The notes under the pieces are model-generated. The model saw only the letters and a list, made by a program, of their open reading frames with translations, searched no databases and had not been told where the DNA came from. The translations under genes were made by a program, and so were the position numbers. 64,000 bases of DNA, taken from contig NZ_BOMH01000024.1 of the NCBI RefSeq assembly GCF_016862095.1, positions 1 through 64,000 of the forward strand, read 5' to 3'. Below are positions 1 through 7,607 of the stretch, in pieces; within the stretch, counting starts at the first letter, position 1, and each line of letters begins with the position of its first letter. Origin of the DNA: Actinoplanes cyaneus. GTDB lineage: Bacteria > Actinomycetota > Actinomycetes > Mycobacteriales > Micromonosporaceae.

Positions 1-60
1 GGCAGCACCCCCGGCCTCACCGCCGGCAGCATGGACACCGGCGTCCTCCACCAGAACTGA
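1..60 (+). CDS. C-terminal end of an unidentified protein
   Basis: An open frame enters from the left edge and stops at TGA 58-60; only the last 19 residues are visible (ending ...MDTGVLHQN). This is too short to assign a family. It converges on the methyltransferase gene, whose stop is at 61-63, so the two stop codons abut with no spacer. Confidence 0.4.
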   Translation, partial: GSTPGLTAGSMDTGVLHQN

Positions 61-726
61 TCAGGCTGCGGCAGCCACGGCCTCAGCGTCCGCGGTCCGG
101 CGGACCAGCAGGTAGCCGTAGGGCGGCTCGTTGCCCTCGGCCGGAATGCTGCCCTGGAAGACGAGGGTGAACCCGGCGGCTGCGAACCGGTCCTCCATCT
201 CCCGCGCGGACAGGAAGTACCTGTCGAAGTTGACCCCGAGCTGGGTGCTGGCTCCCTCGCGAAGCAGGGTGCCGTCGCCGAGCTTGTACGCCGTGACCAG
301 GTGACCGCCCGGCCTCACCACACGCGCGAGCTCGGTGAACGCGGGCACCCGCGCCTCGGGAGCCAGGTAGATCAGCGAGAACCAGCACACCACTCCCGCC
401 AGTGCCGCATCCGCGAAGGGCAGCTCGCGCAGGTCCGCCACCTCGTACGGGAAACCGGGATTGTCCCGCCGCGCCACCTCGATCATCTTCGGTGAGAGGT
501 CCACCCCGCGCGGCGACAGTCCCCGGCTCGCGAGGTAGGGAAGGAGCCGCCCGGTGCCGCAGCCGACGTCCGCGACCTCCGTGCCGACCGCAAGGGTGAC
601 CTCGGCGAACAGGTCGAGCACGGCCCGTTCGACAGGCAGGTCGTCCAGCAGGTCGGCGAAGTTCTTCGCGTAGTACTCGGCGAGCACGTCGTGCGCGTCC
701 CGCAACTCCTCGGTCCTGGCATCCAT
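61..726 (-). CDS. class I SAM-dependent methyltransferase
   Basis: A 221-residue cytosolic protein with the class I SAM-binding fold. Motif I is VADVGCGTGRLLPYLASRG (about residue 50), an acidic loop follows (GVDLSPKMIEVAR), and ELARVVRPGGHLVTAYK matches the post-II/III region. The substrate cannot be read from sequence; the size and layout fit the ubiE-like/Methyltransf_11/25 group. The ATG at 726 is chosen because the family fold starts close behind it (MDARTEELRDAHDVLAEYYA) and the upstream in-frame extension to 912 is low-complexity and contains a direct repeat. It stands alone, with a 302-base gap to the MFS gene behind it. Confidence 0.9.
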   Translation of the reverse strand: MDARTEELRDAHDVLAEYYAKNFADLLDDLPVERAVLDLFAEVTLAVGTEVADVGCGTGRLLPYLASRGLSPRGVDLSPKMIEVARRDNPGFPYEVADLRELPFADAALAGVVCWFSLIYLAPEARVPAFTELARVVRPGGHLVTAYKLGDGTLLREGASTQLGVNFDRYFLSAREMEDRFAAAGFTLVFQGSIPAEGNEPPYGYLLVRRTADAEAVAAAA

Positions 727-1028
727 CCCCGTCACCTTTCGCCGGCGCTGTCGCAGGCGCGAATCTACCGTGGACCCGGCGAAGAAAGAGACAACTTGCC
801 GCCGCTTGTCGGAGGAAGAAGCCCACTCGCCGCGCACCGCTACGGTCCAGGAACTCCCCATCCCCCACGTCCGCTTGTCAGAAGAAGAAAACCGCCTGCC
901 TTTGCTCGTCACACGGAGGAGGATCCCGACGTCCCCGCTCCGGGGACATCGGGACCACTGTCGTCACGCCGCAAGCGCCGCCGGAACCAGGGTGATCACG
1001 CCGCGACCGCCGTCCGGCGCCGCGATGA
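727..1028. other. intergenic region carrying two small repeat families
   Basis: No convincing gene. It holds a 19-base direct repeat (802-820 and 871-889, CCGCTTGTC-RGA-RGAAGAA with two differences) upstream of the methyltransferase. It also holds two copies of the tandem unit that ends the MFS gene (see 961-1058). An open frame through the first repeat would extend the methyltransferase N-terminus but lacks family support. Confidence 0.6.
802..889. repeat. 19-base direct repeat upstream of the methyltransferase
   Basis: CCGCTTGTCGGAGGAAGAA at 802-820 recurs as CCGCTTGTCAGAAGAAGAA at 871-889, 69 bases on, and a weaker third version lies near 904-921. The spacing and location upstream of the gene at 726 would allow paired regulator binding. 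It may equally be another decayed tandem duplication of the kind seen elsewhere in this window. Confidence 0.5.
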
Positions 1029-1058
1029 TCACGCCGCGAGCGCCGTCTGCGTCGGCGG
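961..1058. repeat. three tandem 32-33 bp copies of the MFS gene's 3' end
   Basis: Units start at 961, 993 and 1026 and share TSRTCACGCCGCRASCGCCG. The last copy includes the stop codon (1029-1031) and the final Leu-Ala-Ala codons of the MFS gene; the other two lie just past the stop and retain the same stop-like TCA. This reads as a local duplication of the gene terminus. Confidence 0.65.
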
Positions 1059-2336
1059 GGCCGGGGTGTCGTCGGTGGCCGGGGCGCGGGACGTCTCCGG
1101 GGCGAAGGCCAGCGCCACCAGCGTCAGCACCAGCGCCGCGGCCACGTAGACGGAGACCGCGAGCGCGCTCCCGGTCGACGCCACCAGCTTGATCGCGATG
1201 ATCGGAGCGAGCGCGCCGCCGAGGATGCCGGCGATCTGGTAACCCATCGAGGCGCCCGAGTATCGCAGCCGGGTGGAGAAAAGCTCCGCCACGAAGGCGG
1301 CCTGCGGCCCGTACATCGCGGCGTGCGTCGCGAGCGCCACCACCACGGTCAGCACGATGACGACAGTGTTCGCGGTGTCGAGCAGCGGGAAGAAGGCGAA
1401 ACTCCAGAGCGCGGCCGCGATCGCCCCGGCCGCGTAGACGGGCCGGCGGCCGACCCGGTCGGACAGGCCGCCGAACAGCGGGATCAGCACGAGTTGCAGG
1501 CCGGACGCGACGAGCACGCCGGTCAGCGCCACCGTCCGAGGCAGACCGACGGTGCCGGTGACGTACGTCAAGACGTACAGGGAGAAGGTGTAGAAAGCGA
1601 CGTCGGTGCCGATCCGCGCGGCCATCGCGACCAGCAGCCCGCGCGGATGGCGGCGCAGCACCTCGATCAACGGGAGTTTCGCGCGGCCGCCCTCCGCAGC
1701 GAGCTGCGCAAACGCCGGCGATTCCGTGACCGCGACCCGGATCCATAGGCCCACCAGCACAAGCAGGCCAGAAAGAAGGAACGGGATACGCCATCCCCAG
1801 CCGAGAAAGGAACTCTCCGAAAGGGTCGCGGAGAGCAGCCAGAGAACGCCGGAGGCGAGCAGGTTCCCGGCCGGGACGCCGACCTGCGGCCACGCGGCGG
1901 ACAGCCCGCGGCGCTGCGGATCGCCGTGCTCGAGCGACATCACCACCGCGCCGCCCCACTCGCCGCCGAGGCCGAGTCCCTGAAGAAAACGCAGGGTGAC
2001 CAGCAGAATCGGGGCGGCGGCGCCGATCGTGGAGTGGGTGGGCAACAGTCCGACCAGGAAGGTGGCGCCGCCCATCAGCAGGAGCGTGGCGACAAGCACG
2101 CCCTTGCGACCGGTCCGGTCGCCGAAGTGGCCGAAGAGGATGCCGCCGAGCGGGCGGGCGACGAAACCGACCGCGTACGTGGCGAAGGCCAGCAACGTCG
2201 CGGTGAGCGGCTCGAAGCTCGGAAAGAACAATTTACCGAAGACGAGCGCGGCGGCAGAGGAGTAGAGGAAGAAGTCGTACCACTCGAGGGACGTGCCGAC
2301 GAGGCTGGCGAGGATGACGCGGCGACTGGCAATCAT
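1029..2336 (-). CDS. MFS transporter, metabolite:H+ symporter (MHS) family
   Basis: A 435-residue inner-membrane carrier with about 12 hydrophobic segments. It has the MHS-type start (SLVGTSLEWYDFFLYSSAAA), the loop 2-3 signature FGHFGDRTGRKGVL, and the repeated GGLSDRVGRRPVY in the second half. Family relatives carry proline/betaine, citrate or oxoglutarate. Divergent to pxpB-pxpC across 123 bases with a GntR half-site pair, so import of 5-oxoproline or a related compound is a reasonable inference. The ATG at 2336 is preceded by GGGAG at good spacing; the upstream extension to 2561 overlaps the pxpB gene and is rejected. The 3' end lies in a tandem repeat. Confidence 0.92.
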   Translation of the reverse strand: MIASRRVILASLVGTSLEWYDFFLYSSAAALVFGKLFFPSFEPLTATLLAFATYAVGFVARPLGGILFGHFGDRTGRKGVLVATLLLMGGATFLVGLLPTHSTIGAAAPILLVTLRFLQGLGLGGEWGGAVVMSLEHGDPQRRGLSAAWPQVGVPAGNLLASGVLWLLSATLSESSFLGWGWRIPFLLSGLLVLVGLWIRVAVTESPAFAQLAAEGGRAKLPLIEVLRRHPRGLLVAMAARIGTDVAFYTFSLYVLTYVTGTVGLPRTVALTGVLVASGLQLVLIPLFGGLSDRVGRRPVYAAGAIAAALWSFAFFPLLDTANTVVIVLTVVVALATHAAMYGPQAAFVAELFSTRLRYSGASMGYQIAGILGGALAPIIAIKLVASTGSALAVSVYVAAALVLTLVALAFAPETSRAPATDDTPAPPTQTALAA

Positions 2337-2394
2337 GGCGAGCTCCCTGCGGGGTGTGCGTGGGCTGCGTGGTGCCGTATGCCACACTCTAGGA

Positions 2395-2409
2395 ATCGTT
2401 GAACAATCC
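2395..2409. promoter_or_regulatory. candidate operator for the FadR-type GntR regulator
   Basis: ATCGTTGAACAATCC contains TCGTTGAACAA, an exact fit to the FadR-subfamily half-site pair TNGTNNNACNA. It lies 58 bases before the MFS start and 50 before pxpB, so it could control both. The same 15 bases with one change occur over the start of the GntR gene (4720-4734). Confidence 0.65.
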
Positions 2410-2459
2410 GGCAATACTTCAATGTGAACAACGTGTATCTCTGCGGAAAGTGAGCAACC

Positions 2460-3080
2460 ATGCGCGTACGCCGGGCCGGACCGTCGGCCGTCCTCCTCGA
2501 ATGGGACGACGAGGCCGCCGTCTTCGCGGCCTACGACCTGCTCGTGGCCGCCCGGGCGCACGGCATGCTGGACGCGGCCGAGATCGTTCCGGCGGCGCGC
2601 ACGGTGCTGGTCGACGGCGTCACCGATCCCGATCGGATCCGGTCACTGGTGGAGACTGGGGCAACAGACGCGCCGTCGTCCGCCGCCGGGACGCTTTCCA
2701 CCACCATCGAGATCCCGACGACGTACGACGGAGCGGACCTCGACGACGTGGCACACCTGTGGGGCACCGATCGGGCCGGGGTCGTGCGGATCCATTCGCG
2801 TACCGAGTTCCGGGTGGCGTTCTGCGGGTTCGCGCCCGGCTTCGCGTACCTGACCGGCCTCGACGCGCGGCATCACGTGGCGCGCCGCTCGTCGCCACGG
2901 ACCCGGGTGCCGGCCGGGACGGTGGCGCTGGCGGGGCCGTACAGCGGGGTGTATCCGAGCGCGTCGCCGGGCGGGTGGCAGTGCATCGGCCGTACCGAGG
3001 CAATTCTCTTCGACCTGGAAAAGGACCCGCCGGCGCTGCTCACTCCGGGGGCCACGGTCCGATTCGTCGAGGTCCGGTGA
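2460..3080 (+). CDS. pxpB: 5-oxoprolinase subunit PxpB (KipI-like)
   Basis: A 206-residue protein of the KipI/allophanate-hydrolase subunit 1 family, the usual length. The N-terminal domain (residues 1-90) is followed by the cyclophilin-like C-terminal domain with FCGFAPGFAYLTGL (about 120), RVPAGTVALAGPYSGVYP (about 147) and SPGGWQCIGRT. With PxpA and PxpC it makes ATP-dependent 5-oxoprolinase, converting 5-oxo-L-proline to glutamate. The start ATG at 2460 has AAAGTGAG upstream. It overlaps pxpC by GTGA, indicating translational coupling. No pxpA (LamB/YcsF) gene is next to it. Confidence 0.95.
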   Translation: MRVRRAGPSAVLLEWDDEAAVFAAYDLLVAARAHGMLDAAEIVPAARTVLVDGVTDPDRIRSLVETGATDAPSSAAGTLSTTIEIPTTYDGADLDDVAHLWGTDRAGVVRIHSRTEFRVAFCGFAPGFAYLTGLDARHHVARRSSPRTRVPAGTVALAGPYSGVYPSASPGGWQCIGRTEAILFDLEKDPPALLTPGATVRFVEVR

Positions 3081-4042
3081 GCGCGGCGCTGGAGGTGGTC
3101 CGCGCGGGCGTGCGGACCACGGTGCAGGACCTCGGCCGGCCCGGGTTCGCCCATCTCGGGGTGCCGCGGTCGGGCGCGGCCGACGCGGGCGCGCTGCGGC
3201 TGGCGAATCGCCTGGTGGGCAACCCTGCCGACGCAGCCGGCCTGGAAATCCTGCTCGGCGGCGCGCGGCTGCGGGCCACCCGCGCGACGACCGTGGCGGT
3301 CACCGGCGCGCCGTGCGCGGTCACTGTCGGCGATCGTCCCGCCGACCCCGGCCTGCCCCTCGCCGTGCCTGCCGGAGCACTGATCACGATCGGTCAGGCG
3401 CGCGCGGGGTTGCGGGTCTATGCGGCCGCCGCCGGCGGGATCGTGGTGCCGGAGGTGCTGGGCAGCCGGGCCACCGACACGCTCTCCGGGCTCGGGCCGG
3501 AGCAGGTGCGCGACGGCGACGTGCTGCCCCTCGGGCCGGTGCTCGGGCCGCCGCCCGGGGTGGACCTCGCACCCTATCCACCGCCCGCTCGGGAGCTGCG
3601 GTTACGTGTCTGGCCCGGGCCGCGCGAGGACTGGTTCACCACGGAGGCCGTGACGACGCTGTTCACGGCGGTCTATCGCGTGTCGCCCGAGACGGACCGG
3701 GTCGGCGCGCGACTGACCGGGGCGCCGCTGACCCGGGCGGTCGACGGTGAGTTGCCCAGCGAAGGGCTCGTGCTCGGCGCGATCCAGGTGCCGGCGAACG
3801 GGCAGCCGCTGATCTTCCTGGCCGACCACCCGACCACGGGTGGCTATCCGGTGATCGGGGTGGTCGACCCGGGCGACGTCGACCTGCTCGGCCAGGCCCG
3901 GCCGGGGACCGCGATCACCTTCGTCAGAGCGCCCGGCCGAGGACCGCGACAGCCTTCGTCGGAGCGCCCGGCTGGGGACCGCGACAGCCTTCGTCAGGAG
4001 CGCCTGGCACCGGTCGGTGATCACCCCGCCGCGGGGGCGTAG
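3077..4042 (+). CDS. pxpC: 5-oxoprolinase subunit PxpC (KipA-like)
   Basis: A 321-residue biotin-dependent-carboxylase-like protein (KipA/AHS2 family). It begins SAALEVVRAGVRTTVQDLGR, then has PRSGAADAGALRLANRLVGN, GLRVYAAAAGG and FLADHPTTGGYPVIGVV, in family order. It partners PxpB (and a PxpA elsewhere) in 5-oxoproline hydrolysis. The GTG at 3077 overlaps the pxpB stop. The conserved part ends near LGQARPGTAITFVRA; the last ~35 residues are read through a 35-base tandem repeat whose length is not a multiple of three, so each copy is translated in a new frame. The gene overlaps the convergent GntR gene by 22 bases. Confidence 0.93.
   Translation: MSAALEVVRAGVRTTVQDLGRPGFAHLGVPRSGAADAGALRLANRLVGNPADAAGLEILLGGARLRATRATTVAVTGAPCAVTVGDRPADPGLPLAVPAGALITIGQARAGLRVYAAAAGGIVVPEVLGSRATDTLSGLGPEQVRDGDVLPLGPVLGPPPGVDLAPYPPPARELRLRVWPGPREDWFTTEAVTTLFTAVYRVSPETDRVGARLTGAPLTRAVDGELPSEGLVLGAIQVPANGQPLIFLADHPTTGGYPVIGVVDPGDVDLLGQARPGTAITFVRAPGRGPRQPSSERPAGDRDSLRQERLAPVGDHPAAGA
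3919..4008. repeat. 35-bp tandem repeat at the end of pxpC
   Basis: Units at 3919-3953 and 3954-3988 differ at three positions, and a third partial copy runs 3989-4008. Each begins CTTCGTCRGAGCGCCCGGC. The array sits inside the last codons of pxpC and adds a non-conserved tail. Confidence 0.8.
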
Positions 4043-4731
4043 GCGGCCAGGAGTTGCGCCTCCGCGTCGTCGAAGTAGCGTTGCAGCGCCTCCTCCGCGG
4101 CACGCGCGTCACCCGCGGCGAGCAACTCGTAGAGTGCGCGGTTCCCGGCAAGATACGGCTCGTGCAGCTGCCTCGGGTCGGCCACCACGAGAAAGACCAG
4201 ACGCAGCTCGGCCAGCAGACCACGGACCGTCTCGGCCACTCGGCGGCTGCCGGACAGATCGGCGATCGCCTGGTGGAACCGCATGTTCGCGGTGCCGACC
4301 GCACCCCAGTCGCCCCGTGCCGCTGCCGTCTCCGCCGCCTCGATCGCCGCGCCGGCTTCTGCCGCCGCCTCCGCGGGCACCGTCGAAAGGTTCCGCAGGG
4401 CGCCGCACTCCAGGATGCGGCGGATCGCGTACAGGTCCCGGATGTCGGCGGTGCTCAGCAACCGGACGAAGACACCGCGGTTGAGCTGGTGTTCCAGCAG
4501 GCCCTCGTGGGCGAGCAGCCGGAACGCCTCGCGCAGCGTGTTGCGGGAGATGCCGAGCGCCTCGCGCAGGCTCTCCTCGCTGAGCCGGGTGCCGGGCAGG
4601 AACACCCCTTCGGTGATCCGTTGCCGCAGGATGTCCGCCACCCGTTCCGCCGTGCTGCCGCGGTCCAGCAGCGCCCGATCGCCGGCGAGCCGGGCACCCC
4701 ACTCCTCAGTCACGACCAGATCGTAGAACAA
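4021..4731 (-). CDS. GntR-family transcriptional regulator, FadR subfamily (FCD domain)
   Basis: A 236-residue repressor or activator. The N-terminal winged helix covers about residues 28-95 (RVADILRQRITEGVFLPG, then SEESLREALGISRNTLREAF and LLEHQLNRGVFV), followed by an all-helical FCD ligand domain with DLYAIRRILECGALR and ANMRFHQAIADLSGSRRV. It probably senses 5-oxoproline or a related acid and controls the neighbouring pxp/MFS genes. The likely start is TTG at 4731, and the operator copy at 4720-4734 overlaps it, which implies autoregulation. An internal GTG a few codons later cannot be excluded. It converges on pxpC. Confidence 0.93.
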   Translation of the reverse strand: MFYDLVVTEEWGARLAGDRALLDRGSTAERVADILRQRITEGVFLPGTRLSEESLREALGISRNTLREAFRLLAHEGLLEHQLNRGVFVRLLSTADIRDLYAIRRILECGALRNLSTVPAEAAAEAGAAIEAAETAAARGDWGAVGTANMRFHQAIADLSGSRRVAETVRGLLAELRLVFLVVADPRQLHEPYLAGNRALYELLAAGDARAAEEALQRYFDDAEAQLLAAYAPAAG

Positions 4732-4734
4732 TCC
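4720..4734. promoter_or_regulatory. second copy of the GntR operator, over the regulator's start
   Basis: ATCGTAGAACAATCC matches 14 of 15 bases of the element at 2395-2409 and again fits TNGTNNNACNA (TCGTAGAACAA). It covers the first codons of the GntR gene, as expected for self-repression. Confidence 0.6.
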
Positions 4735-4792
4735 TTCCCGGTACGGTGACGGGCCACGTGATCAGCCCGCACGCGCGTGGCCGGCCGCGTCA

Positions 4793-5713
4793 TCAGGCGG
4801 ACCTGACGGCTGCGGCGTGCTCGGTCACCGCGCCGAGAAGGGCGGTCAGCGCCGGCGCGGGCGGTGTCTCCCGGGTGACCACGATGAGGCGCCGTCTCAA
4901 CGCGGTCTCGGCCACGTCCCGTACCGCCAGACCATGATCGCCGGACGGAAGAGCGAGCGGCGGCATGAGCGCCACCGCCGCCCCGACCCGCACGAGTTCC
5001 AGCTGCACATCCGCGTCGTTGGAGCGATGGCGCAGGTCAGGCTCGTATCCACCCAGCGCCCGGCAGGTACTTTCCACCATGGCGTGGTGCCCGGTGCCTT
5101 CCGCCGACGACGTCCAGACCTCGTTCCGCAGCCCGGCGATCGCCACCGGCCCGCCGCCCCGCGCGAGGGGATGCGCCGCCGGCAGCACCACCTTGATCGG
5201 CTCCTCCAGCACCACCGCGAAGCGCAGACCCGCCGGTCTCGGACGTGGATGCCCGTCATACTCGTCACCGATCACCAGGTCGACGGCGCCGAGCCGCAGA
5301 CCCGGCAACGCCTGCTCGATTTCGAGTTCGAAGATTTCCACCCGGACGCGCGGGTGGCCGGCCATCATCGTCGCCACCGCCGGCACCAGCAGCCGTCGCG
5401 CCGCCGACTGCAGCCCACCGGCCCGCACCGTCCCGCGAACGTCTCCGCCGAGTGCGGCCAGATCCGCCTCGGCCGCCTCGGCCGCGGCGAGCAGGACACG
5501 GGTGTGCTGCACGAGCAGTCGCCCGGCGTCGTTGAGCCGCAGGCCCCGGCCGGCCTTCTCGAGCAGCGGCATGCCGGCATCTTTCTCCAGCAACGCCAGT
5601 TGCTGCGAAACCGTCGACGGGCTGTACCCCAGGGCCGTGGCCACCGCGCCCAGCGTGCCGCGCTCCTCGAACTCGCGAAGGAACCGCAACCGCCGCAGAT
5701 CCCAGGCGACCAT
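4793..5713 (-). CDS. LysR-family transcriptional regulator
   Basis: A 306-residue LysR regulator of typical length. The N-terminal HTH reads LRRLRFLREFEERGTLGAVA then TALGYSPSTVSQQLALLEKD, followed by a helical linker and a periplasmic-binding-protein-like sensor domain. It is divergent from the EamA transporter across 73 bases, the classical arrangement in which a LysR protein controls the facing gene. ATG at 5713. Ligand unknown. Confidence 0.94.
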   Translation of the reverse strand: MVAWDLRRLRFLREFEERGTLGAVATALGYSPSTVSQQLALLEKDAGMPLLEKAGRGLRLNDAGRLLVQHTRVLLAAAEAAEADLAALGGDVRGTVRAGGLQSAARRLLVPAVATMMAGHPRVRVEIFELEIEQALPGLRLGAVDLVIGDEYDGHPRPRPAGLRFAVVLEEPIKVVLPAAHPLARGGGPVAIAGLRNEVWTSSAEGTGHHAMVESTCRALGGYEPDLRHRSNDADVQLELVRVGAAVALMPPLALPSGDHGLAVRDVAETALRRRLIVVTRETPPAPALTALLGAVTEHAAAVRSA

Positions 5714-5786
5714 GCGGAAATCCTAACGAATCAGCACCGGAAATCATCGCTGGACCTGTCCAATCGGGTGCCGGACGCTGAGAGCC

Positions 5787-6743
5787 ATGGGTGCAGCACT
5801 GTGTCTGGTCTCCGCGGCCTGCTTCGGCGCGATGGCGATCTTCGGCAAACTCGCCTACGACGCCGGCGTCACGCCGGAGGCGCTGTTGCTCGTGCGATTC
5901 ACGCTCTCCGCCGTACTGCTGGGGATGGTTCTGGTGTTCCGCCGCGGCGAAAGGCAGCCGGTGCGGGGCCGGGTGCTGGTGACCGCGCTCGGACTGGGCG
6001 CGATCGGTTATGCCGCTCAGGCCAGCCTGTATTTCTCGGCGCTGAGGACTATGGACGCCTCACTGCTGTCCCTGATCCTCTACACATTCCCGATGATGGT
6101 CACGGTGGCGGCGGCGCTTCTCGGCCGGGACCGGCTCACCCCCGCGCGGGTCGTCGCACTGACGGCCGCTTCGGCCGGGACCCTGCTGGTCCTGCTCGGC
6201 GCCGGAACGGGAGCCGTCCAGCCGGTCGGTGTCCTTCTCGGCCTCGGCGCCGCGGTGACGTACACCGTTTACATCTTGGTCGCCGACACCGTCGTCCGGC
6301 GCTTGACGCCGGTGCTCCTCGCCACGCTGGTGATGGCCGGTGCCGCCGCCACGCTGGGCGCGCGAGCTCTGCTCCTCGGCGGGGTCTCCTTCGACTTCCC
6401 GCCGTCGGCATGGCTCTGGCTGACCTGCATAGCGGTGATTTCCACCGTCACCGCGATGTTGACATTCTTCGCCGGCCTGAGACGGGCTGGCCCGACGACG
6501 GCCGCCATCCTGTCCACGTTCGAGCCGGTCGTCACCACCGCCCTGGCGGCGCTCACCCTGGGCGAGTCGCTGACTCCCGTTCAACTGCTGGGCGGCGTCC
6601 TCGTCCTGTCCTGCGTCGTCGTCCTGCAGATCAAACCCCGAACCACATTGCCCCGGTACGCCGGCAGGCCGCCCTCTCTCGCCGAACCTCCCGCAGCCAT
6701 CGCCGCCCGTGATGCCACCCCGGCACCACAGACGCACCCGTGA
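5787..6743 (+). CDS. EamA/DMT-family membrane transporter
   Basis: A 318-residue protein with ten hydrophobic segments in two EamA repeats. Repeat 1 begins LVSAACFGAMAIFGKLAYDA, with the typical motif AAQASLYFSALRTMDASLLS; repeat 2 ends with the FEPVVTTALAALTLGESLT signature. The C-terminal ~45 residues are Pro/Ala-rich and cytosolic. Members export or import amino acids, purines or other small metabolites; the substrate is not readable. It is probably controlled by the divergent LysR gene. Confidence 0.93.
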   Translation: MGAALCLVSAACFGAMAIFGKLAYDAGVTPEALLLVRFTLSAVLLGMVLVFRRGERQPVRGRVLVTALGLGAIGYAAQASLYFSALRTMDASLLSLILYTFPMMVTVAAALLGRDRLTPARVVALTAASAGTLLVLLGAGTGAVQPVGVLLGLGAAVTYTVYILVADTVVRRLTPVLLATLVMAGAAATLGARALLLGGVSFDFPPSAWLWLTCIAVISTVTAMLTFFAGLRRAGPTTAAILSTFEPVVTTALAALTLGESLTPVQLLGGVLVLSCVVVLQIKPRTTLPRYAGRPPSLAEPPAAIAARDATPAPQTHP

Positions 6744-6929
6744 CGCCTCCCCCGCAGCACAGAAGCGGATCCACCGGCCCCTCCCGCGGACCGTGCCGAA
6801 AGCGCCATCTCCCGCCCGCGAAACGTTCTCCGGCTGTTCGCTCACCGGGCTCGCCGTTCCACCATCACCAAGTACCGTTGCGCCGAGCCGACGCGCCGGG
6901 GAGCGTCGCCCGACCGAGACGATGCGGGG

Positions 6930-7406
6930 ATGGCGGTTCAGGAGCGAAGCACCACCGACATCCGATGGTCCGACCGGGCCGGCGATCTCCTCACCGCCTG
7001 GGCCGACCGGTTACCTCCCCGCGTCCGCCGGGTGGTCACGCGCGACATGGCCGGTTTCGCCATCCTCGGCTCGTTCACCTTCGCTGTCGACCTTGCGCTG
7101 CTGGCGGTCCTGCGGCACTGGACCCCGCTGCCGAAACCGGTGGCGGTGTCGATCGCGTACCTGGCGGCGTTCGTCCTGAACTTCGTTCTCAACCGGACGG
7201 TCAACTTCCGCTCGCACGCGCCGGCCGGGCCGCAGGCTCTCCGCTACGTCGCGGTCTTCGTCGGCGACTACGTCATCACCGTCGGCGTCACCACGGGCCT
7301 GGCCGCGCTGGGCCTCCCCCTTGCCGCCGCCCGCATCGCCGCCTCCGGCTTCGTCGCCGCCTTCACGTACTCGGCGTCCCGCTGGTGGGTCTTCCGCCAG
7401 CGATAA
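6930..7406 (+). CDS. GtrA-like membrane protein
   Basis: A 158-residue protein with a short charged N-terminus and four membrane segments starting at FAILGSFTFAVDLALLAVL, with the GtrA hallmark VAVSIAYLAAFVLNFVLNRT followed by a basic stretch and a C-terminal SRWWVFRQR. GtrA proteins are thought to move polyprenyl-linked sugars or assist cell-wall polysaccharide glycosylation. It stands alone, and the protein O-mannosyltransferase 3.5 kb on is not linked to it. ATG 6930 follows GCGGGG. Confidence 0.88.
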   Translation: MAVQERSTTDIRWSDRAGDLLTAWADRLPPRVRRVVTRDMAGFAILGSFTFAVDLALLAVLRHWTPLPKPVAVSIAYLAAFVLNFVLNRTVNFRSHAPAGPQALRYVAVFVGDYVITVGVTTGLAALGLPLAAARIAASGFVAAFTYSASRWWVFRQR

Positions 7407-7506
7407 CCCGTCCGGCGGAAATCTCCACCAGCCGGCACCGCAACGGGACAACGGCGGACGGGACAGCCGCCGCGACCGGCCTGGACTCGGCTACGGCTAC
7501 GGCCGC

Positions 7507-7602
7507 ACGGCAAGCGGCTGCGGTCGGACGACGAGCGGCTGCGGCTCCGGCTGCGCCAGGACGGCGAGCGGCTGCGGCTGGACGGCGAGCGGCTGCGGCC
7601 GG
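7507..7602. repeat. 21-bp tandem repeat just past the VOC gene stop
   Basis: Four units of ACGGCGAGCGGCTGCGGCTGG type start at 7507, 7528, 7561 and 7582; the second carries a 12-base insertion. The last unit ends 5 bases from the stop codon of the VOC gene. A plus-strand frame through it would read a seven-residue repeat (RTASGCG), but has no other support. Confidence 0.8.
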
Positions 7603-7607
7603 CTCGT

